Shown here: positions 55,285 through 64,000 of the stretch, in pieces
Layout of the letters: each line of letters starts with the position of its first letter
Position numbering within the stretch: the stretch's first letter is position 1
Source of the DNA: Schistocerca nitens
Lineage: Eukaryota > Arthropoda > Insecta > Orthoptera > Acrididae
Direction: 5' to 3'
Length of the DNA: 64,000 bases
Assembly: GCF_023898315.1 (NCBI RefSeq)
Contig: NC_064614.1
Location: 76,458,501-76,522,500 of the forward strand
Made by a program: the position numbers and the translations under genes
The notes under the pieces: model-generated
Seen by the model: only the letters and a program-made list of their open reading frames with translations
The model's database searches: none
What the model was told of the DNA's origin: nothing

Positions 55285-55610
55285 AAGATGAGTTTGCTGG
55301 GTTATTGGCGACGGCGGTGGTGCGTCTCCAGGTGGGGTGCCGTAAAATGCAGTCCACTTCTTTATGGCATTTACAACCTCACCACCACCACCACGGTGCC
55401 ATCCTTCTTAGAGCTTTTCATCGTGACTCCCACCTCTCGCCTTCTGCTGTTGTGTTTGTGCCTACCACTGCTACGGCGTGCGCCCCCCCCCCCCTTAGAG
55501 CCCTCCCCCCCTTCCCACCCAATCGATTGTACTCTCCCAAAGCTGCCCACTATGCACCGGGGGCGGAATCGGCCAGCGGTGTCGCTTCGAGGGCTGAATA
55601 ATTATTGCGG
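55285..55610 (+). repeat. GC-rich dispersed repeat, copy 2
   Basis: Related to 49750-50060 (GCCGTAAAATGCAG, CTTTATGGC, CTCGCCTTCTGCTGTTG). Contains a CACCAC run and poly-C. The two open frames of about 100 codons are composition artefacts. Confidence 0.5.
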
Positions 55611-56339
55611 CCGATAAAACCTTCGCGGAAAAGCGCGATCCCGTCCTCCGACAGCCTTTTGCACCAAAACTTTACGGTTCGACAATAAAAACCGGTTTGC
55701 CTAAAAGAACGATAAATCAATGTCGTCAATAAACGGACTGATTATCTCCACTCGAAATTCGACTCGCCGGCCCGAATGTCGACGGGTCCTCGATTTATAT
55801 GGCGATTTCCTCCCTTCTTTTGCAGCCTTTAAATACTGCTTGCTACAAGCGCGGCAATAAACTTCGGAAGGAAGCGAAAAAAAAAAAACCGTGAGGGGGA
55901 GCAAAGGATATCGCGCGAAAATGTTTTACGACAGGTTTGCTGCAGCAGATTTTCGACTTAAATCTCTGGAAGTTAGGATTTATTTTCTTTTCTGTGGCAT
56001 TCGTTTACGTTTCCTTGGCCGGACAATCTCTCCTGCATTACAGAAACGGAGTTAGTAATACTGGCGAAACCGGTTACCTCTACGAGGATGAGGCGACATT
56101 GGAAGCATACGACCGTACGGAATTATTCAGTTATAACTAATTTGCGAGAGTAAAATCAAGAATTCTGGATGTAGTTAGATCGATGTAACAGTCACACCAT
56201 ATCAAATGAAATATCAAGTATTTTACGAAGTTATTTCGCAGAAAAAGACTGAAGTAAATTTATACACATCGACAGATGCTGACAAGCAAACCAGACGTAT
56301 ATAAAATCACGAAGTCATAGTACTTCGACATAATGCATG
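55611..56339. other. unrecognised stretch, CG-containing at left
   Basis: 55611-55800 keeps many CG dinucleotides (GCGGCCGATAAAACC and similar) and may extend the GC-rich repeat. To the right, nothing recognised. Confidence 0.3.
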
Positions 56340-56421
56340 GAACAGTAAAGTAACTTATGTGCCCTCCGTTGCACGCCGTAAGGTGGCTCGCTGGATATAG
56401 ATATAAATGTAGATATAGAAT
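56340..56421 (+). repeat. LINE 3' end remnant
   Basis: GTGCCCTCCGTTGCACGCCG and GTGGCTCGCTGGATATAGAT followed by TGTAGATATAG resemble the 3' end of the LINE at 24340-24418, including the hexamer-like tail. Confidence 0.6.
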
Positions 56422-58900
56422 GGATTCCACTGAATGTCATGGTGTAACTTTCACATCCTGTACCCTATACCCTATATACACAACTTAAAAAGAATTTCAG
56501 AGAAAAATGTACAAACGTTACCAAATTTAACATTGTCATAAATGAGCGTTCTGACTCCCATTATAATCCACTTTGTTCGAAACACATCCGGACGGATTTC
56601 TTACTGTGAAGCCATCGTCAGAGAAAGAAACACGAAGGCTCGACGAACTTTTGAATGATCGTTGTGATTTGCGCTACCTATAAATTGCGTGAAGGGTAAT
56701 GTGTGAAACTCTTAGAGCTTCAGCAGACGTCCTCGTTGTAAACAGGGATGCCAACACGTTACAAAATTGTCGGGAAGCGCAGGGAAAGGTCTGTATGACC
56801 AACTTCTGGTCCATGTAATACCAGTCTTTCCAGACCATATGCATATGTAATGTCCCAATTCTTCCAATTAATGTCAGTGTACTGTATTTCTATTCAGCGT
56901 GTTCTGCGTTGAAGACGCTGTTTAAATAGTTCTGCTGATGCAGGACCTTGGACACTTACGGATTCTGACTATTTGCACTGGCAGAGCACAAGCCATGCGC
57001 TCAAATTATAGTGTATTTCTCTGTCTACTTACGATCAGCACACTATGCTGCTTATCATACCAATAACTGGCTATCCCTTTCAATAAGTGTGTATCCTCTG
57101 CAGTTTAACGCGTATTTCGTTACAATTTGCTCTCGTTCCTGATGTATAACAACACCATCAGTTGATATTCTGGTGGAATTTAGAATGTTAGACGCCATGC
57201 CATTAGCATGTTAACGTAAACAGTCACTAAGCTATTTTCACGTCAGATGATTTCCCACCATTCACAACGGCGTGCATTGTAGTTACTAAAATGTTTTCAC
57301 TTGAGTAACAAGACTAGTTAAACATGTTGTTTTAAATTCACCAGGTGACAGGGCAGAAATGTATTGTGTCCTCCTGCCGGTAATCAGCCTGTGCTTTCCG
57401 CAGCAGTCAAACACAGCAAGCTGAGCTTTGCAATTTCGCTTTAAGCAGAATGCATGTTGACTCTTGCAGAAGAGATGTTCGGTAGCCAAAATGGTCACTA
57501 AATGTGAAAGTAAAATATGATTCACAGCAGAAGGAAAGATTGAAATCAGAAGGATAGGGCTGTCTGAAACGTCTATGAGATGTGCGACATTCCCAGTCGC
57601 TTGTAACGATTAGAGTAACCTAATATTTTAATGTTTATGGTGTACCAGTGCAAGATGCTGTTGTACCGTGCCCCACTCTGGGAGGTAAAAATGTGGTAAA
57701 TGAAAACTGCAATGAAATTTATTAATAGATTTCCCTTTTGCTTGGCTCCAATTTCGCCATTAATCAAACCGAAAGTCATCTCACCAGAAATAAAACTAAT
57801 AGGCCTAAATGTGGACAATATATGTGAAGAACTGAGAGATGAACGGGGATAGTACTATGAAACATGTTTATTATAATAAGGAAGTGAATAAGAAATAGGG
57901 CGCGTTGAATGAGCTGTCACAGAACAATGACTAATATCGTAGGACTTTGTGGGCTTTCTGATGAACTGGTTTGGCGTCGTGATCTCACTCACGTCTTGTT
58001 GCACTTGTAGACGTGAGAAATAGTGCAGGGCGTAGTACTCTTATGTGTGCAGCGGTATGTGTGATGGGCTGTTGTCACGGAGCGTCTCCGTCTGCGGTCT
58101 GCCAGTGGCAAATGACTGACAGCGATCAGCGTTTGCAATTTTGCTCTGTTTTGCTCGAGTGTGGCTGATTAAGACTTCAGCTACGTTGACGTTCAGATAG
58201 GCGACTGTTGAGTGTGGAAGAGGACAGAAAGCTGGCTACGAGAAATTTCCGACCGTTGTGATCCCGATCTTATTGAAATGAAATGTCGTGTGGCTAGTTT
58301 TAAAGTTTCTGCCTGCCTGACCAATATAAAAGGTGCAGCAATCAGAGCAGCAAATTGTATAAATACCTGTAGATGTAAAGCCGATTTACCTCCATTTCTT
58401 CTGCGTAACAAAATGAGCTCTACTTGTCAAACATTCATAGTGCCAGCTGCATATCTCTCTAAATATTCCGTATGATCATATTGAAATTTCGTATGACCAC
58501 ATCCGGGTTAAAATTCAACGATTTACTACGGACATGTAAAAATGCTCATGAAACTAAAGTATTTTCACTAGCGTGCTCCAAATACTTTTTTTTTTCGAAA
58601 CTTACAGAAATGGGTATACCTCGGACTTCTTAGTATGCTATTATACGAAGGTAATATTGTAGGAACAGTTTTAATATCTTCAAATATTCCAGAAGTTATG
58701 TGTTCCCTTATTTCAATAATAAACTCTGCTGGAAGTATGTGTCTTACAAAGAATAATTCTGCCTTGTATGTCCCCTAGTGTACACTTAGATCTCTCAATC
58801 TTTGTATAATGTTGCACGGTCTCAATATTCATTCGTAGTTTCTGCGCTTATAAGTAACTTTATTCTATCCTCAACGCTATCAGACCATCAACGCATATTG
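56422..58900. other. long stretch without recognised elements
   Basis: No gene recognised. Minus-strand frames at 57286-57525 (79 codons) and 57573-57818 (81 codons) faintly recall RT fragments (SQHAFCLKR; FRPISFIS), but the match is too short to call. Confidence 0.3.
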
Positions 58901-58902
58901 TA

Positions 58903-59796
58903 CGCGGGTCGAATCAAAAGTAATGCCTCCACCTTCGTAACTCTTCAACAGTTGGCAGCATTGGTATGCGGCAGGTACTGGCTTGTTTCGTAGCCTCTTC
59001 TCTACAGCTCCAGTTGGCGGGAAGCCTTGGCATTGCACTGTTGTGTTGTTACAGTGTACAGTATGGAACCCTGCACAGACGGTCGGTCAATGCGATTTAA
59101 GCAACGTGCAGTCATTGAATTCTTGCCAGCAGAAGGTGTCACTCCAAAGGAGATTCATCAGAGAATGAAAGCAGTTTATGGTGATTGTGTTGATGTGAGT
59201 ACTGTGCGTCGTTGGGATAGTAAGTTTAAAGATGTTGAGGCGGGAACATCTGGCCAGCGTGACAGACAAAGATTTTGGACGTCCTGTGACAGCAACCAAC
59301 GAGTTTCACAACCGAAATGTTGACAGATTGACTCAGGACGAGAGATACTGCAAGCACAATCGGTACTTCACAATAACGTCTGGGTCACATTATTGCTTTG
59401 CTTGGCTATCGGGATATCTGTGAACGATGGTTATCCCGGATGGTGACTCATGAAATGAAAGCGCACAGACTTGAAATTTAGCACCGTCTGACTTCCACCT
59501 GTTCCCGATAATGAAAGATGATCTGCGGGGACATCATTATGCTTCTGATGAAGACGTCGAGAGAACCGTGAGACTGTTGTTGCGGAAACAGTGTGTCGAC
59601 TTCTTCCGTGACGGCTTCAGAAAACTCGTTCATCGTTGGCAGAAATGTATCGTATTGGCTGGTGATTATGTGGAAAAGTTAATATTGGTAATTAAGGATC
59701 ACACTATAAGGATTATTTCTGCGTTTGATTTGTTAAAATATTCCCATCCAAACCCAATTAACGAAGGTTGAGGCATTACTTTTCACTCAATCTTCG
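58903..59796 (+). mobile_element. mariner, internally deleted, 894 bp
   Basis: TA flanks at 58901-58902 and 59797-59798. The ends share AAAAGTAATGCCTC in inverted orientation. The centre of the transposase has been lost. Confidence 0.87.
59063..59771 (+). pseudogene. mariner transposase lacking its catalytic centre
   Basis: N-terminus MEPCTDGRSMRFKQRAVIEF and HQRMKAVYGDCVDVSTVRRW (helix-turn-helix), in frame to about 59323. After frameshifts the C-terminus resumes at 59500 (SDFHLFPIMKDDLRG, then HHYASDEDVERTV, DFFRDGFRKLVHRWQKC, GDYVEK). A mariner transposase has about 345 residues; here about 100 from the middle, with the first two catalytic aspartates, are missing. DNA-binding and C-terminal parts are fairly well kept. 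Confidence 0.87.
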
Positions 59797-59903
59797 TAAA
59801 TTAAAATCCACCATGGCGTTTTTCTGTCCGTATGTGAAAGTTGATCTCAGGAACCACCGTATGGAGTTTGATACGGTTTTCACTAATATTAGTTCGACCC
59901 TAA

Positions 59904-59905
<2 letters not shown>

Positions 59906-59972
<67 letters not shown>
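59906..59972 (+). repeat. (AC)n microsatellite
   Basis: About 33 uninterrupted AC units followed by a (TA) run. Preceded by CTAAGG, as in the SINE-C array at 51.7 kb; it may mark a SINE remnant, but no tRNA-like head was found. Confidence 0.97.
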
Positions 59973-59975
<3 letters not shown>

Positions 59976-59976
<1 letters not shown>

Positions 59977-61603
59977 TATATATATATATATCGTCGCTAC
60001 GGCGGACAGGTCTTTCCGGCTTTGAGCTTCCAGTTTGAAGCTCGTCGCTAGTTGACACTGTAACTGCATTACGGTCCATATTTCATTAATGTCTGCTTGC
60101 TGTCAGGCTCCATGTTTGGTTAGGATAATTGTAAAAGAGATGTGTTTGAGAAACTGATAGCCATAAGGCTGTCTCTAGATTGCTGAATCACTTGTACTGC
60201 AGACTTGAGCGTTATACACTGTCTGCTAGATTACGTGCAACGTTTACAGTAGTGCTGTAGTTCACAGGTAACTTGTTTTTTGTGGCTGAGAAAACGATGC
60301 CAGGCAACTGCTGCCTGTTGGAGCAGGGAGAGATAGCTGATGCCTTTACGCTAAGAGTGAGCGTTTGATAAAGCTTTTTTCGTTCGCCGAAGACCTCCGA
60401 GGCCCTCCCTATCTTGTCAGAACTAAAGAACGATGCTGGCGGAATGGGATTGCCAAAGAGGGTGAATTATCAGATCGTGGAAAAAGGGACAAAACGAACG
60501 GAAACTTTTCTTATTGTTTTATCTCCTCTACAATATCCTGTTCAGCTCAGAGTCACATATACGAGAGAGAAGAGAAAATAATTTGGCAGCAGTTCTTACT
60601 GCCTCTTCTTATTCGTATTTCTTCTTTCAGACGGCTTCTGTCTCTTAAACTGTAATGGTGTACGCCGGTAGGAGACTGTTTCCACGAACAAATATCCTGA
60701 CATAGCTGCTGGAAACATTACTTTCTGCTTCAGTGAATGTTACATTATATTACCCTCTATCGTTGACTGAATATATCACTGCAGTACAAAAATCTTGGTC
60801 AATTTTACACAACGAACTCGCAATATAATAACAAGTAGGGGGGAGTTTGTGCAGACTCGGCCGGCTTAAGTTTTTTTTAATTTATTGTGTAACTGTGAAA
60901 GTTATTCGGGATATTAATGTAAAATTCTCTTACCTCAAGACATGAGCTATGAACAGCAAAGTGCAATTATTTCAATTTGTAGTCTCTTAATTACATCGAA
61001 AGTAACAAAGCTACAATTACAATCCTTGTAGAAAGTGTATTACAGTTTAGGGAACTGACTTCTCTGCGATAATATCGATTTGCTAACATACTGCACCGAT
61101 ACTTATTGAATAACTATAGAACGGATAAGCACGGGAAAGTATTGTTACTACCTCAGATCGTTCGCCAATGTTACCTCACTGTTTTACAGAGATGGTAAAT
61201 ATAATTCAAAATATTCTCCGAATCGACAATAGATCTATCACGTTCCCAGCCTGTACACGTGGTATACAGCACCCAGATTCTTCAAATGACTCCACACACT
61301 TAATGCACTTTTTACTCTCTTCTCGGGTTGATCCATTACTTCCAGTAAATACCAGTTTTCTTCGTCCTTTCGTAATTGGCTTTCTATGACCACCCTTTGC
61401 GTGCTATTTTAGAGCATCCGATTTAAGCTCTACTTTCTTCAACTCCTTTTCAGACTTTATTTTTTCTGCTTTCAATTTCATCTCTTAGATGGCTATCTTT
61501 TTCTTTCCTGATTGCTGAAAACACTTCAGCTCCTTCTCTCGTGGTCATTTTGTCCCACATAACCTTGGTCATAACAATTTTCACGCTCTATTCTTTCCAT
61601 TTT
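59976..61603. other. unrecognised stretch
   Basis: No gene or TE recognised. Open frames of 96 and 73 codons have no motif. Confidence 0.3.
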
Positions 61604-61615
61604 TCTCCTAATGTT

Positions 61616-61873
61616 ACCGAGCGAGGTGGCGCAGTGGTTAGCACACTGGACTCGCATTCGGGAGGACGATGGTTCAATCCCGTCACCGGCCATCCTGATT
61701 TAGGTTTTCCGTGATTTCCCTAAATCGCTTCAGGCAAATGCCGGGATGGTTCCTTTGAAAGGGCACGGCCGATTTCCTTCCCCATCCTTCCCTCACCCGA
61801 GCTTGCGCTCCGTCTCCAATGACCTCGTTGTCGACGGGAGGTTAAACACTGTCCACCACCACCACCACCACCA
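61616..61873 (+). repeat. SINE-D (tRNA-derived), complete
   Basis: A box TGGCGCAGTGGTTAGCAC, B-box-like GGTTCAATCCC, body with TTCCGTGATTTCCCTAAATC and CCTTTGAAAGGGCACGGCCG, ending in (CCA)n. Perfect 12-bp target duplications TCTCCTAATGTT at 61604-61615 and 61874-61885. Confidence 0.93.
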
Positions 61874-61885
61874 TCTCCTAATGTT

Positions 61886-62984
61886 CTCGCTTTTACGCCA
61901 TTTCAGTCTGAAAAAAAATAAGAGGAAGGAAATATAGTTTAAAAATTGAAATAATTGTGTCCCATACCGAAAGACAATCGCGTAGACGGTACTCCATGAC
62001 AAGCAACCAGTAGGGTTTATTCACATTGTACGTTCTTTTATAGAAACTGTCGTGAAACCTTTGTTAGATGTCATTCCTTACATAACATAGATAACAGAAT
62101 TACAATAGAGAAATTAATCGCTTATCTTAAAACTGGTATCACAGGCCTCAAAATACACAAAACATCCTCTGTGTGCTGGCACCAGTGTCAATTCTTCACT
62201 TCACACTAATGGTACGTGGATAAAACGGCTATCGGTAATCCTCCTTCAGAAATGTCTCTGATTTTCTTGTCATGAGTGGTAATTATCGAGCCGTTTGTGA
62301 CATAAAGTAATGTATTGTCGAATGCTCTTGGAATGTAACAGAAAGAGTCTCACTAATGCCTAAGTTCTGCCTTGTTGCATGTGCCCCTGGAGTTTCTTGA
62401 GCATTCCGTAACGTTCTCGCACTTACTAAACAATCCCCAAGCAGAAACATGCCACTCTTTGTTGAATCTTCTCTTTCCCTTCTACTGGTCTATTCTGAAA
62501 CTTCTCTTGCAGTGCTGAGCAGTTCCCCTGTCTCAATGGAACACGTGTTTTGTAAGCCACTTGTTCCGTGGATGTTTCCTTAATATTACTCCAATTAATG
62601 TCGGCCTGAAATTATCTGTTCTTCTAGTTTTTTTTTTTTTTATGGACATTCCACTTTATATCGCTCCTGATGGCTACTCCCAGAGAAGTTACGGTTGTTT
62701 CCAGGGATTAGTCTTCGCTTATTTAGGATATGTATAATATGTTAATTGGTTTACGCTCGGAGTCAGTTGCTAGTCACTATAACAGTTGTCTATCCTTTCC
62801 ACGTCTTCCAGCAGTTCACTGTAGTCTTCTCGCATTTCAACCATCCTAAAGACGAAAGCATCCCCTGCGAGCAGTCTCATGGAGTAGCCGAAGGTATCTA
62901 CCAGTTCATTTACGTATGTCGTGCATTGAACCATCACTAAACACTGTCTTTGCATACTTCCGACACTACCATCATATCTAGAAT
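61886..62984. other. unrecognised stretch
   Basis: Nothing recognised apart from a T run near 62629-62641. Confidence 0.3.
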
Positions 62985-63190
62985 TTTCGCTCTATAGCCG
63001 AGAATGGGCAGATGTGGAACTTTCTGCCAGATTCACACTGTGTGCTGGAACGTAATTGGAAATCCAAACTTTCGCCTTTCTCGGGCAATATCTCTATCAA
63101 CTGACCTACCCGAGCACGACTCAGGACCCGCCCTCACAGCTTAACTTATGACGGCACGTTATCTCGTACCTTCTGAACTTCACAAAAGTT
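62985..63190 (-). repeat. SINE-F (tRNA-derived), diverged
   Basis: The minus strand reads TCGGGTAGGTCAGTTGATAG (A-box region), CGAGAAAGGCGAAAGTTTGG, CACAGTGTGAATCTGGCAGA. It is a decayed copy of a tRNA-like repeat common in insect genomes. The same family occurs twice just to the right. Confidence 0.65.
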
Positions 63191-63264
63191 GTCTTTCCCA
63201 ACGTTTGGGACTCGGTCTCCCGAAAAAAAGGATGTTGTGGAGACACGGCTCAGTCACACCATGT

Positions 63265-63422
63265 GGGATTGCTTCCAGATGAAATTTTTCACTCTACAGC
63301 CCTGTGTGCGCTGATATGAAACTTCCTATTAGATTAAAACTGTGTTCCGGGCCTAGACTCGAACCACACACCTTTGCCTTTCGCAGGAAAATGCCCTACC
63401 AACTGGGCTACAAAATCACTAC
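63265..63422 (-). repeat. SINE-F copy, minus strand
   Basis: Complement reads GTAGCCCAGTTGGTAGGGCA (A box), GCGAAAGGCAAAGGTG, GGTTCGAGTC (B box), then AACACAGTTTTAATCTAATA and a tail with GCGCACACAGGGCTGTAGAG. Confidence 0.75.
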
Positions 63423-63424
63423 TC

Positions 63425-63551
63425 GCTAGGAGGTCGGGCAGAGGAGTCAAGCGTGGGAAGGGTGCTTTACTGCGAAAAAGCCATAGGCCTGGGCTTCGAG
63501 TGTCTGTCCGCAATAACCATCTCAGTTTGAACTTGCCAGGAAGTTTCAGTA
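63425..63551 (+). repeat. SINE-F copy, plus strand, partial
   Basis: Reads TGCGAAAAAGCCATAGGCCT, GGCTTCGAGTGTC (B box) and GAACTTGCCAGGAAGTTTCA. Lies head to head with the previous copy, so the two form an imperfect inverted pair. Confidence 0.65.
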
Positions 63552-63929
63552 ACACGTTTGTCGATTTTATATCGCTCAGATCAAAGTGTGGAGATTTGTG
63601 TACTCAGAAGTCTTTGAATCCAGTCACAAATCTGGTTCGATACTCGACAAGCTAATGGACAGTGAGGAGCTTCACTAAATGCCATCCGGAAGTAGAAGAA
63701 CTCGGCGGAACATGTGTAAAGTTGTCTGCTGAGCTAGTGAACAAATAGCGCGAGCCGAATTTCATAAAAACACTGTCTGTGGAATCGTTGTTGATTCGTT
63801 CTCCAAAAACTTCACTTTCTCAGTCAGAGAGTTATCTTCTTTCAAAAAAGGTACGATTGTATTATTGACTTCGACACTGTTATTGTTTCTACCAGAGCCA
63901 GTCAGAATGTAATGCCTCCTTCGTTGCAG

Positions 63930-64000
63930 AACTTTAGGGTGAAGGGAGAGTATTTTTCGGCGAAAATTGTTACCGGAGACAAGACGTGGGTTCATTTTTT
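63930..64000 (+). pseudogene. mariner transposase fragment, cut by the window edge
   Basis: One frame reads FSAKIVTGDKTWVHF up to the last bases. The mariner motif is TGDETWVH, containing the first catalytic aspartate; here Glu is Lys. The sequence before 63940 has no mariner N-terminus, so this copy seems 5'-deleted, and the rest lies outside the window. The similarity AATGTAATGCCTCC at 63907-63920 to a mariner end suggests an internal deletion joined TIR to coding. Confidence 0.65.

Noticed and set aside
57286..57818. Two minus-strand frames as LINE reverse transcriptase
   Set aside because: Only short words (SQHAF, FRPISFIS) recall RT; order and spacing are not convincing.
59768..60069. 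Frames with Thr-His or Val-Cys repeats
   Set aside because: They are translations of the AC microsatellite.
1..64000. CRISPR arrays, operons, ribosome-binding sites, or a prokaryotic defence system
   Set aside because: No spaced short direct repeats, no gene clusters, and all coding remnants are eukaryotic transposable elements.

Overview
This is eukaryotic DNA: low gene density, AT-rich background, long (CA)/(TG) arrays, no operons, and almost every recognisable piece is a transposable element (TE). The families present (a class II tRNA-derived SINE with a conserved tail, a 5S-rRNA-derived SINE, a roughly 1.42 kb Tc1-like transposon in five near-identical copies, RTE and CR1/Jockey-like LINEs, mariner, piggyBac and TTAA-target elements) fit a large orthopteran genome. 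From memory of such repeats I infer a grasshopper or locust, probably Schistocerca. No host protein-coding gene could be supported. The window looks like intergenic DNA or the inside of a very large intron; one motif at 5827-5846 looks like a recursive splice site.

Layout. 0.9-2.1 kb: decayed Tc1 relic. 2.9-4.4 kb: short element with TTAA target duplications and a C-terminal fragment of a Mutator/Kolobok-like transposase. 8.3-10.1 kb: dead piggyBac split by a SINE. 10.7-14.5 kb: two Tc1-like copies (A, B) sharing the same nonsense codon. 17.4-19.1 kb: another Tc1 family, minus strand, split by two SINEs. 19.2-21.3 kb: Tc1 relic, SINE fragment and Tc1-like copy D. 21.4-23.3 kb: element with inverted arms of about 485 bp, one arm split by a mariner. 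23.3-24.4 kb: LINE 3' half split by a SINE. 25.8-26.7 kb: internally deleted RTE LINE. 27.1-27.5 kb: CG-dense stretch. 27.9-28.7 kb: LINE 3' end. 29.2-36.0 kb: one long minus-strand LINE (called LINE-X here) holding Tc1-like copy C, with an intact 340-codon transposase, and a 1.9 kb long-TIR transposon.

37.1-40.5 kb: long RTE LINE split by a 344-bp hairpin with a 14-bp target duplication. 41.3-41.6 kb: perfect 167-bp tandem duplication. 43.4-46.0 kb: second LINE-X copy split by a 5'-truncated RTE. 47.1-48.5 kb: Tc1-like copy E, also with an intact frame. 49-56 kb: SINEs of several families, a duplicated repeat around a (TG) array, a solo LTR, GC-rich repeats and a SINE inside a SINE. 58.9-59.8 kb: internally deleted mariner. 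61.6-63.6 kb: more SINEs. A further mariner starts at the right edge.

How the parts relate. The biology readable here is the history of insertion. Target duplications and interrupted frames give relative ages: LINE-X and the piggyBac are older than the Tc1-like copies and SINEs inside them. The two intact Tc1-like frames are the only genes that could still encode a complete enzyme, and they may have moved the dead relatives in trans. I found no convincing new cellular system. The most unusual items are the hairpin insertion in the RTE LINE, the possible recursive splice site, and a Tc1-like family with 32 rather than 34 residues between its last two catalytic positions.
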